Source: JAWWBN01 sp033720955 (GTDB taxonomy: Bacteria > Acidobacteriota > Thermoanaerobaculia > Multivoradales > JAHEKO01). From it: a stretch of 23,635 nt of DNA. The stretch covers positions 1 to 23,635 of the forward strand of contig JAWWBN010000035.1 of the NCBI GenBank assembly GCA_033720955.1, in the 5' to 3' direction. Of the stretch, positions 14,913 to 21,509 are shown piece after piece. Within the stretch, counting starts at the first letter, position 1, and each line of letters begins with the position of its first letter. A model generated the notes under the pieces. It was not told the origin of the DNA and made no database searches. It was given only the letters and a program-made list of their open reading frames with translations. Both the position numbers and the translations under genes were made by a program.

Positions 14913-15248
14913 GTGGCCGACGACACCCTCAAGCTGCCGTTCATCAAGCTGGACATCCCCAAGCCCAAGGCGTGGGACTTCGCGGCCCTGGCGACGCTGC
15001 TCGCCGCCGCGGGAGCCGCCGGGGCGAATCTCTACCTGGCCCTCGGCCTGCCGCCGGGTCAGAGCCTGGGGGACGGAGCCACCACGGCCTTCGCCCTGGC
15101 CCAGCTCGCCATCGGCTGCGCCGGCCTGCTGGTGCTCGGCAAGACGGCCAAGCTGGGCACGATCTGGGGGAACCTCTGCGCGGTGGCGGCCATGATGGCC
15201 GGCGTCAGCGGAGTGCTGCTCGCCGCGGCGCTCTGGTCCGCCGCTTGA
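14913..15248 (+). CDS. Small three-span membrane protein of unknown function (111 aa)
   Basis: I do not recognise this family. The protein has a short polar start containing IKLDIPKPKAWD, then three hydrophobic segments at about 22-44, 58-76 and 84-108, separated by a Gly/Pro-rich loop (LPPGQSLGDG) and a Lys-containing turn (GKTAKLGT). The start is GTG 14913, with GGGAGGG five bases upstream, and it is preceded by an extended -10 promoter. It is divergent from glnA and 58 bases ahead of the TVP38-like gene on the same strand, so it may share its transcript. No catalytic motif is visible. Confidence 0.75.
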   Translation: MADDTLKLPFIKLDIPKPKAWDFAALATLLAAAGAAGANLYLALGLPPGQSLGDGATTAFALAQLAIGCAGLLVLGKTAKLGTIWGNLCAVAAMMAGVSGVLLAAALWSAA

Positions 15249-15306
15249 GGGAACCGCGAGCGGCGCGGGCGCGTATCGGGTACCGCCGGCAGCTCCGGCG
15301 CCCGAG

Positions 15307-16029
15307 ATGACCGACCCCGAGCCCTCGCCCGATCGACCGAGCTCCCGCCAGCTGCTGCTCCGGGTGGCGCTGGCGGCCGGAGCCGTCGTCGCGCTCTGGC
15401 TGGTGCGGGCGCCGGCCGTGCGGCTCCTGCTCGACTTCGCCGAGTGGGTGCGCTCCCTGGGCCCCTGGGGGCCGGCGGTCTTCGTCGGCGGGTACGTGGC
15501 GGCCACCGTCGCCCTGCTGCCCGGGTGGGTGCTCACGGTGGCGGCGGGGGTCATCTTCGGGCTGGCGTGGGGAACCCTGTGGGTCTTCCTGGGCGCCACC
15601 GTCGGCGCCTCCTGCGCCTTTCTGATCGCCCGTCACCTCGCCCGCGGCCGGGTCGAGCGGGCGTTGGCCGGCCGGCCGCGCTTTCGCGCCGTGGACCGCG
15701 CGGTCGCCGGCCAGGGCGTGAGGACGGTCCTGCTGCTGCGGCTCTCCCCCCTCTTTCCCTTCAACCTCCTGAACTACGCCCTGGGGCTCACCCGGGTGCG
15801 CTTCCGCGACTACCTGATCGGCTGCGCCGGGATGCTCCCGGGGACCTTCCTCTACGTCTACTACGGCCGGGCCGCCGGCTCGCTGGCTCGCGCCGCGGCC
15901 GGCGAGGGCCGCGAGGGCGCCGCCGGCTGGGTGGTGCTCGGGGTGGGCCTCGCGGCGACGGCCGTGGTGACGGCGCTGATCACCCGGGTGGCCCGGCGGG
16001 AGCTTTCGAAGGAGATGTCCGATGCCTGA
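15307..16029 (+). CDS. TVP38/TMEM64 (DedA-like, VTT domain) membrane protein
   Basis: A 240-residue inner-membrane protein with spans at about 15-35, 50-70, 72-105, 160-180 and 205-228. The central SNARE-associated/VTT region contains the family features: LLPGWVLTVAAGVIFGLAWG (re-entrant loop), GATVGASCAFLIAR, and VLLLRLSPLFPFNLLNYALG followed by FRDYLIGCAGMLPGTFLYVY. Relatives are linked to lipid scrambling or membrane transport, but the bacterial substrate is unknown. Its stop overlaps the next gene (ATG 16022, AAGGAG just upstream). TVP38 proteins are often encoded next to, or fused with, this same type of flavoprotein, so the pair is likely functional. Confidence 0.9.
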   Translation: MTDPEPSPDRPSSRQLLLRVALAAGAVVALWLVRAPAVRLLLDFAEWVRSLGPWGPAVFVGGYVAATVALLPGWVLTVAAGVIFGLAWGTLWVFLGATVGASCAFLIARHLARGRVERALAGRPRFRAVDRAVAGQGVRTVLLLRLSPLFPFNLLNYALGLTRVRFRDYLIGCAGMLPGTFLYVYYGRAAGSLARAAAGEGREGAAGWVVLGVGLAATAVVTALITRVARRELSKEMSDA

Positions 16030-17536
16030 CGCGGAGGGACTCGTCGCCCCGCTCGACACCCACAACCGGGAGCTGATCGCCAACGTCCACCCCGTGGAGT
16101 GGGTGAACCCGGAGCCCGCCGACCGGTACCACCTGCTGGTGCTCGGGGGCGGCACGGGAGGCCTGGTGAGCGCCGCCGGCGCCGCCCTCCTGGGCGCCCG
16201 GGTGGCCCTGGTCGAGGAGCGGCTGCTGGGGGGCGACTGCCTGGTCAGCGGCTGTGTGCCCTCGAAGGCCCTGATCCGCGCCGCCGAGGCGTGGCACGAG
16301 GCCGCCACCGCCGCCGAGAGGTTCGGCGGACCCCGGGTGACGGGGCCGGGCGACTTCGGCGCCGTGATGGAGCGGATGCGCCGCCTGCGGGCGGAGATCA
16401 GCCACCACGACAGCGCCGCGCGCTTTCGCGACCTGGGCGTGGACGTCTTTCTCGGCCGCGGCCGCTTCGTCGCCTCGGACGCCATCGAGGTGGGCGGCGA
16501 GCGGCTGCGCTTCTCCCGCGCCGTGGTGGCCACCGGGGCGCGGCCCCTGGTTCCGCCCATCGAAGGTCTCGAGGAGGCCGGCTACCTGACCAACGAGACC
16601 CTCTTCGAGCTCACGGAGCTGCCGCGGCGGCTGGGGGTGGTGGGCGGCGGTCCCATCGGCTGCGAGATGGGACAGAGCTTCGCCCGCTTCGGCAGCCGGG
16701 TCACCCTCATCGACCAGGAGCCGCGGCTGCTGCCGCGGGAGGAGGCCGAGGCGGCGGCGATCGTCCAGCGGGCGCTGGAGCGCGACGGCGTCGCGATGGC
16801 GCTGGGCGCAGCGGTCCGCCGGGTGGAGAGCATGGCGTCCGGCAAGCGCGTCCACCTGGAGGGGAGGACGGAGCCGATCGAGGTGGACGAGCTGCTGCTC
16901 GCGGTGGGCCGATCCCCCAACTCCCGGGGGCTCGGCCTCTCCGCCGCCGGCGTCGAGCACGGGCGCGGCGGCATCGAGGTGGACGACCGTCTGCGCACCT
17001 CGAACCGGCGCGTCTTCGCCGTCGGCGACGTCGCCTCGCGCTATCAGTTCACCCACATGGCCGACGCCCTGGCCCGGATCGCCCTGCGCAACGCCCTCTT
17101 CCTGGGCCGAGCGCGGGCCAGCGACCTGGTGGTGCCGTGGTGCACCTACACCCGCCCGGAGGTCGCCCACGTGGGCCTCTCCGAGGCGGAGGCCCGCGAG
17201 GCCGGACACGCGGTCCGCACCCTCCGGGTGCCCCTGGCCACGGTGGACCGCGCCGTTCTGGCCGGCGAGGCGGAGGGGTTTCTCTCCCTGGTCGTCGGCC
17301 AGCGCGGCGGCCGGGTCCTGGGCGCCACCCTGGTCGCCGACCAGGCGGGCGAGATGCTGGGCGAGCTCTGTCTGGCCGTCACGCGCAGGGTGGGGCTCGA
17401 CAGGATCGCCGACGTGATCCACCCCTACCCGACCCGGGTGGAGGTCGTCCGCAAGGCGGCGGACGAATGGCGCCGGGGCAAGCTGACGCCGCTGGTCTCG
17501 CGGCTGCTGCGGCTCTGGCTGCGGCTGACCGCCTAG
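16022..17536 (+). CDS. Mercuric-reductase-like pyridine nucleotide-disulfide oxidoreductase
   Basis: A 504-residue FAD and NAD(P)H-dependent enzyme of the class I disulfide reductase group. After an N-terminal extension (HNRELIANVHPVEWVNPEP) typical of the subgroup found with TVP38 proteins, there is a FAD-binding LGGGTGG (41-47), the redox pair C73-x4-C78 in GGDCLVSGCVPSKALI, the NAD(P) motif GVVGGGPIGCEMGQ, the second FAD motif RVFAVGDVA, and a dimerisation domain ending in HPYPTRVE with the catalytic His and Glu. There is no N-terminal heavy-metal-binding domain and no mer operon, so mercury reduction is unlikely to be its main job; the disulfide or quinone substrate is unknown. Confidence 0.9.
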   Translation: MPDAEGLVAPLDTHNRELIANVHPVEWVNPEPADRYHLLVLGGGTGGLVSAAGAALLGARVALVEERLLGGDCLVSGCVPSKALIRAAEAWHEAATAAERFGGPRVTGPGDFGAVMERMRRLRAEISHHDSAARFRDLGVDVFLGRGRFVASDAIEVGGERLRFSRAVVATGARPLVPPIEGLEEAGYLTNETLFELTELPRRLGVVGGGPIGCEMGQSFARFGSRVTLIDQEPRLLPREEAEAAAIVQRALERDGVAMALGAAVRRVESMASGKRVHLEGRTEPIEVDELLLAVGRSPNSRGLGLSAAGVEHGRGGIEVDDRLRTSNRRVFAVGDVASRYQFTHMADALARIALRNALFLGRARASDLVVPWCTYTRPEVAHVGLSEAEAREAGHAVRTLRVPLATVDRAVLAGEAEGFLSLVVGQRGGRVLGATLVADQAGEMLGELCLAVTRRVGLDRIADVIHPYPTRVEVVRKAADEWRRGKLTPLVSRLLRLWLRLTA

Positions 17537-18213
17537 GGGCGCTGGGCGCGCACCACCGGGGTCATGAGCTTCTGGATGAGCTGGTCGCTCCAGCTCTCGG
17601 TGATGTAGCGGAAGATCCAGTTCTTGCCCTGGCGCAGACGCAGGTAGGCGTCGCGGATGTCCAGCAGCATGGTGATCCGCCGGCCCTGGAACCGCAGCTC
17701 GCCGACCTCGTGCGTGGCGACGGTGCGAAAGCCCAGCACCCCCTTGTGGAAGTGGTAGGGGCTGTTCGGCTCGCCCTCGAAGACGTCCGTGATGAAGTGT
17801 GTGAAGCCGCGCTCGACGGTCTCGGTCGTCGCCGCCCGCATCAGGATGGCGGCGATGCGGATCCGCCGCCGGTAGCCCGGCACCACGGCGAAGCGGCCGA
17901 TCTCGGCGATCCGGTTGTCGCGGATGAAGGCCTCGACGTCGATGTCGCCGTCCACCAGCTCGAACTGGTACTCGTTGTACAGGGCCACGGGAATCTCGTA
18001 GAGCACCCGGGTCACCCCGACGGGCCGGGAGCCCATCCGGGCCAGGAACCAGGAGATGGCCGGATTCTCCAGATCCTCCTCGGGGAAGATCTCCTCCGGG
18101 CGGGTGACCCAGTGCTTCTCGCCGCGATAGACCTCCTCGAGCACCGCCAGGGCGTGCTCGCGGGACCTCTCGTCGGTCACCTTGGCGGCCGTCAGCTCTT
18201 TTATCCTAGGCAT
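17533..18213 (-). CDS. GNAT-fold N-acyltransferase, FeeM / acyl-homoserine-lactone-synthase-like
   Basis: A 226-residue protein whose layout fits GNAT-type N-acyltransferases: an N-terminal region ending in the bulge SWFLARMGSRPVGVTRVL, then AEIGRFAVVPGYRRRIRIAA (104-122), which matches the acyl-donor-binding part of FeeM, OlsB and LuxI-like enzymes, then FITDVFEGE and a conserved-looking HFHKGVLGFRTV. Such enzymes join an acyl chain from acyl-ACP or acyl-CoA to an amine. It overlaps by 8 bases the PlsC-type gene before it and has GGAGGAG upstream, so the two are co-translated. A lipoamino acid or N-acyl amino acid product is inferred from the pairing. It converges on the oxidoreductase gene with a shared CTAG. 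Confidence 0.75.
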   Translation of the reverse strand: MPRIKELTAAKVTDERSREHALAVLEEVYRGEKHWVTRPEEIFPEEDLENPAISWFLARMGSRPVGVTRVLYEIPVALYNEYQFELVDGDIDVEAFIRDNRIAEIGRFAVVPGYRRRIRIAAILMRAATTETVERGFTHFITDVFEGEPNSPYHFHKGVLGFRTVATHEVGELRFQGRRITMLLDIRDAYLRLRQGKNWIFRYITESWSDQLIQKLMTPVVRAQRP

Positions 18214-18967
18214 GCCTTCTCCTCCCGGCGTCGGGACGCCACCTCTTCCCCGAACGAAGCGAGATCTCCTCCATGATCCGCCGGTGGAGGTCCCTCAGAG
18301 CCCGGGCGCCGCGCTCCCGCGGCGGCGGGATCGGCTCGCCGATGTCGACGGTCATCCGGTCGAGATCGCCGATCGGCCGGCGGGTGGACCGAGCCGCGTA
18401 GCGGATGCCCGCGGGCACCACCGGCACCCCGGCCGCCATGGCCAGCCGCGCCGCCCCCGTCTGGCCCCGCAGCAGCCGCCGCGGGTCGCGGTTGATGGTG
18501 CCCTCCACGAAGACCCCCACCGGCGCGCCGCCGTCGAGCTTGGCGCGCGCCTGGCTGAAGGCGGCGGTGCGGCCTCCGGACGGGGAGCGCAGGCCGCGCA
18601 GCAGTCTTAGCTTGGGACGCTTGCCGTGCACCATGATGACGCCGCCGCTCTTGTAGATCGTGGAAACCAGCGGCACCAGGGTCATGGCCCAGTCGGCGAG
18701 GAAGTGGATCCGGTGGCCGCCCCGGTGGAAGATCAGGAGCGCCGGCAGGGCGTAGGCCTCCAGACGCTGGCTGTGGTTCAGGGCGAGCACGAAGGGGTCG
18801 CGCTCGCGGGCGACCCGGTGCAGACCCCGCAGCTCCAGGACCTGGCGGCGGGCCAGGCTGGCGCCGAACCGGCAGACCATCCGAGCCACCGGCTCTCCCG
18901 CCATGCCCGGGAGGGGTTTCCTCCAGATCCGGGTGAGACGGGGGGCCGCGGCTGAGAGGCCTTCCAT
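18206..18967 (-). CDS. PlsC-type 1-acylglycerol-3-phosphate O-acyltransferase family protein
   Basis: A 253-residue protein of the lysophosphatidic acid acyltransferase family. Motif I reads NHSQRLE (64-70), where the usual catalytic HxxxxD has Glu instead of Asp. The phosphate-binding motif is clear as FVEGTINR (153-160; family FPEGTRS), followed by VPVVPAGIRY (family VPVVPV). A hydrophobic stretch lies near 72-80. The start is uncertain: ATG 18967 is chosen because the family core begins soon after, but there is no good Shine-Dalgarno; the frame stays open to TTG 19048, which would add 27 unlike residues. It heads a two-gene unit with a GNAT N-acyltransferase. Confidence 0.8.
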   Translation of the reverse strand: MEGLSAAAPRLTRIWRKPLPGMAGEPVARMVCRFGASLARRQVLELRGLHRVARERDPFVLALNHSQRLEAYALPALLIFHRGGHRIHFLADWAMTLVPLVSTIYKSGGVIMVHGKRPKLRLLRGLRSPSGGRTAAFSQARAKLDGGAPVGVFVEGTINRDPRRLLRGQTGAARLAMAAGVPVVPAGIRYAARSTRRPIGDLDRMTVDIGEPIPPPRERGARALRDLHRRIMEEISLRSGKRWRPDAGRRRHA

Positions 18968-19055
18968 CGGAGCGACGCGTTGCACTACGAGGCGATGACG
19001 ACCCTGTGACGACCCGGTGGAATCCGGGTGGCGCCGGACGTCACCCAACTCCAGA

Positions 19056-19068
19056 CGGTAGATTACCG
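19056..19068. promoter_or_regulatory. Palindromic element in the divergent promoter region
   Basis: CGGTA-GAT-TACCG is a 5-bp inverted repeat with a 3-base centre. It contains a -10-like TAGATT on the plus strand (19059-19064, leader about 15 bases to GTG 19086) and TAATCT on the minus strand (19065-19060). It may serve both the monooxygenase-like gene and the acyltransferase pair, or be an operator. The arms are short. Confidence 0.35.
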
Positions 19069-19085
19069 CTTCGGAGCGGATTCGG

Positions 19086-20204
19086 GTGAACTATTCCACG
19101 GCAGTGCTCATCGTCGGCGCCGGACCGTACGCCTTCGCCCTCGCCGACGAGCTCTGGGAGAGCGGCGTCGAGGCCCTCGTGGTGGGCGAGCCGTTCGCCA
19201 CCTGGCACCGGCACACCCTCGACACCATGGAGCTGCGCTCGGATCCGCGGGCCAGTGAGATCCCCTCGCGGGCCGGCCGTTACCGGCTGCGGTGGGAGGG
19301 GGCGCCCGACAGGGGCCGCCGGGTGCCGATCGGCCGTTTCCGCGAGTATCTGCGGCAGGTGGAGACCGAGGCCCCCTTCCCGGTGCACTCCGACCTGGTG
19401 GGCCGTCTCGAGCGCGCCGACGGCGGGTTCGTCGCCGAGTGCGCCGGCGGCGGGCGGATCGGGGCGCGCTGGGCGGTGGTGGCCACCGGGCCGGGGCGTC
19501 ACCTCCACCTGCCTCCCGAGCTGGCCCGGCTGCCCCGCGAGCGGGTCCTCCACAGTTGGCACACGCGGGAGACCGAGGCCCTCGGCGGCCGCCGGGTGCT
19601 GGTGGTGGGCGGCGGGCAGTCGGGGGCCGAGGCGGTGGACCGTCTGCGCCGCGAGAACCGGGTGACCTGGGCGGTGCGCCGCACGCCCCTCTTCTTCCGC
19701 GAGCCGCTGCGTCTGCCGACGCCCCTGTTCAAGACCGTCGTCGCCGCCACCGGCACCTACTTCCGCATGCCCGCCAGCGCGCAGCGGGCCCTCGGCAGCC
19801 TCTGCTTCCGCACCACCGTCACCCCGGACCTGCGGCGGGCTTGGGAGGCGCCCGAGGTGAGCCGCGTGGTCGCCGACGCCGCCGCCCTGGACCTGCATCC
19901 GGAGGGCGGCGGGATCGTCTCACGGCGCACCGGGGAGCGCTACGACCGGGTCGTGGCGGCCACCGGTTTCCGCTACTCGGCCGCCGGCCTCCCCTTCCTG
20001 TCGCCGGAGCTGGCCCGCGCTCTCGGAGACGACGGACCGCCGCGGCTCACGGGCGAGTTCGAGACCGCCGCGCCCGGGCTCTTCCTGGCCGGCGGGATCG
20101 CCGAGGGCACCTTCGGGCCGGGCATGCGCTTCATCATCGGCTCCCGCCACACCGCCCGACGGCTGGGGGCGGCCCTGGCGCGCCGCTCCGCCGCGGCCGC
20201 CTGA
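19086..20204 (+). CDS. FAD/NAD(P)H-dependent monooxygenase-like flavoprotein
   Basis: A 372-residue protein with two Rossmann motifs. The FAD motif is VGAGPYAFALA (10-20), followed by a second ring typical of flavin N- and Baeyer-Villiger-type monooxygenases: VVATGPG (131-137), LHSWHT (155-160), then the NADP motif VVGGGQSGAEA (173-183) and, near the C-terminus, VVAATGFRY and APGLFLAGGIAEGTFGPG. This layout resembles the SidA/IucD and FMO superfamily; the substrate cannot be read. The start is GTG 19086, with GGAG at 19073-19076. It is divergent from the acyltransferase pair, so a lipid or amine modification is possible but only inferred. ribD follows 44 bases downstream. Confidence 0.82.
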   Translation: MNYSTAVLIVGAGPYAFALADELWESGVEALVVGEPFATWHRHTLDTMELRSDPRASEIPSRAGRYRLRWEGAPDRGRRVPIGRFREYLRQVETEAPFPVHSDLVGRLERADGGFVAECAGGGRIGARWAVVATGPGRHLHLPPELARLPRERVLHSWHTRETEALGGRRVLVVGGGQSGAEAVDRLRRENRVTWAVRRTPLFFREPLRLPTPLFKTVVAATGTYFRMPASAQRALGSLCFRTTVTPDLRRAWEAPEVSRVVADAAALDLHPEGGGIVSRRTGERYDRVVAATGFRYSAAGLPFLSPELARALGDDGPPRLTGEFETAAPGLFLAGGIAEGTFGPGMRFIIGSRHTARRLGAALARRSAAAA

Positions 20205-20212
20205 GCCCCCGC

Positions 20213-20221
20213 TGGTACCAT
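20213..20221 (+). promoter_or_regulatory. Extended -10 candidate upstream of ribD
   Basis: TGGTACCAT has the TGN extension and TACCAT (20216-20221). It lies 28 bases before GTG 20249, inside the short gap after the monooxygenase-like gene. The pattern matches the extended -10 at 14871 (TGN-TANNAT-CGC). No -35 is evident. Confidence 0.3.
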
Positions 20222-20248
20222 CGCCCCGGATTCTCCGAGGATAGGTTG

Positions 20249-21379
20249 GTGGCCGTGCCGAGCGATCTCGAGGTCGAGCTGATGCGCCGCGCCCTGGCGC
20301 TGGCCCGCCGCGCCGAGGGGCGCACCAGCCCCAACCCCATGGTGGGCGCGGTGGTGGTGCGCGACGGCGAGATCGTCGGCGAGGGGTACCACCGGCGGGC
20401 CGGCGCTCCCCACGCCGAGGTCGAGGCGCTGGCCGCCGCCGGCGAGCGGGCCCGCGGCGCCCGGGTCTACGTCACCCTCGAGCCCTGCTCGCACCACGGC
20501 CGGACCCCGCCCTGCGCCGACGCCCTGCTGCAGGCGGGGGTCGCCGAGGTGGTCTACGCCGTGGGAGACCCCAACGAGCTGGTCTCGGGCCGCGGTCACC
20601 GCCGGCTGGAGGCGGCGGGCGTCAAGGTGCGCGCCGGCCTCTGCGCCGACGAGGCGCGGGAGCTCAACCTGCCCTTCTTCCGCCACGTGACCACCGGCCG
20701 GCCCTTCGTCACCGCCAAGTTCGCCATGAGCCTCGACGGCAAGATCGCCACCCGCGCCGGCGACTCGCAGTGGATCTCCGGTCCCGAGTCGCTCCTCCGC
20801 GTGCACGAGATGCGCGACACCTCCGACGCCATCCTGGTCGGGGCGCGAACGGCGCTGACGGACGACCCGCGGCTCACGACCCGCCGGGAAGGAGCCCGGG
20901 ACGTTCGCCATCCGCTGCGCGTGGTGGCCGACTCGACGGGTCGAGTTCCCGCCACGGCGCGTCTCTACGCCGCCGAGCCGCCCCCCGGGGCCACCCTCGC
21001 CACGACGCAGGCGGCGCCGGCGGTCCACCGCGAGGCGCTGAGCCGCCAGGGGGTCGCCGTCTGGACGCTGCCGGCCGCTCCCGACGGCCGGGTGAGCCTC
21101 TCCCACCTCCTCGACGAGCTCGGCCGACACGAGGTGCTCACCCTGATGGTCGAGGGCGGCGGCGAGCTCCTCGCCGCCCTGCTCGCCGAGGGGCTGGTGG
21201 ACCGGTTATGGGCCATCACCGCGCCGCTGGTCATCGGCGGCCGGGGCGCCCCGGGTCCGGTGGGGGGTCCCGGAGTCGAGCGGCTCGCCGACGCGCTGCG
21301 GCTGCGCCGTCTGCGGGTCGAGAGCGTGGGCGACGATCTCTGGATGCTCTTCGAGCCGCTGGCAAAACCGTTACCTTAG
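20249..21379 (+). CDS. ribD: Bifunctional riboflavin biosynthesis deaminase/reductase RibD
   Basis: Performs deamination and side-chain reduction of the pyrimidine intermediate in riboflavin synthesis. The roughly 376-residue protein has an N-terminal CMP/dCMP-type deaminase domain with zinc ligands and general acid in HAEVEAL and PCSHHGRTPPC, then a reductase domain with KFAMSLDGKIA, GDSQWISG, ILVGARTALTDDPRLTTR and VEGGGELLAALL. Both domains are complete. The start is uncertain among TTG 20246, GTG 20249 and GTG 20255; GTG 20249 has GAGG about 8 bases upstream. No other rib gene and no FMN riboswitch is visible, so it stands apart from a rib operon. Its stop codon lies inside the palindrome at 21370-21384. 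Confidence 0.95.
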   Translation: MAVPSDLEVELMRRALALARRAEGRTSPNPMVGAVVVRDGEIVGEGYHRRAGAPHAEVEALAAAGERARGARVYVTLEPCSHHGRTPPCADALLQAGVAEVVYAVGDPNELVSGRGHRRLEAAGVKVRAGLCADEARELNLPFFRHVTTGRPFVTAKFAMSLDGKIATRAGDSQWISGPESLLRVHEMRDTSDAILVGARTALTDDPRLTTRREGARDVRHPLRVVADSTGRVPATARLYAAEPPPGATLATTQAAPAVHREALSRQGVAVWTLPAAPDGRVSLSHLLDELGRHEVLTLMVEGGGELLAALLAEGLVDRLWAITAPLVIGGRGAPGPVGGPGVERLADALRLRRLRVESVGDDLWMLFEPLAKPLP

Positions 21380-21384
21380 GTAAC
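21370..21384. promoter_or_regulatory. Perfect palindrome, candidate enhancer (UAS) of the pilin operon
   Basis: GTTACC-TTA-GGTAAC has 6-bp arms and a 3-base centre. It overlaps the end of ribD and lies about 98 bases upstream of the -24/-12 element at 21482, a usual distance for an NtrC-family activator site. There is no T-tract, so a terminator is less likely. The assignment is inferred from position and symmetry. Confidence 0.4.
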
Positions 21385-21481
21385 AGCCCGAGCCCGACCA
21401 CCACACCTGGACGGCCGGGCCCCTGCCCGTAAGGCCCTCGCGGTCTTGCGATTACGTCGTCCGCGGGGGCCGCGACTCAGG

Positions 21482-21496
21482 TGGCACCGCCCTTGC
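21482..21496 (+). promoter_or_regulatory. Sigma-54 (-24/-12) promoter of the minor-pilin operon
   Basis: TGGCAC-N5-TTGC: TGGCAC at 21482-21487 and TTGC at 21493-21496, with the invariant GG and GC exactly 12 bases apart, matching the sigma-54 consensus. Predicted transcription start is near 21508, only about 2 bases before ATG 21510. This implies a leaderless message or an additional upstream promoter. Confidence 0.55.
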
Positions 21497-21509
21497 CCTC
21501 GGGGAGAGC

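Noticed and set aside
16022..17536. Mercury resistance gene merA.
   Set aside because: No metal-binding N-terminal domain, no merR/T/P neighbours, and the N-terminal extension fits the TVP38-associated subgroup.
18206..19048. A longer PlsC-type protein starting at TTG 19048.
   Set aside because: The extra 27 residues are low in family character and the TTG has GGAG directly abutting it; kept only as an alternative.
21479..21490. AGGTGGCACCGC resembles the T-box (tRNA-sensing) antiterminator motif.
   Set aside because: No specifier stem, no terminator and no amino-acid gene downstream; the same bases fit a -24/-12 sigma-54 promoter with exact spacing.
21380..21509. Possible c-di-GMP (GEMM) riboswitch before pilin genes.
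   Set aside because: The conserved GEMM cores (such as ACGCAAAGCC and the GGUAGCGGGG receptor) are absent.
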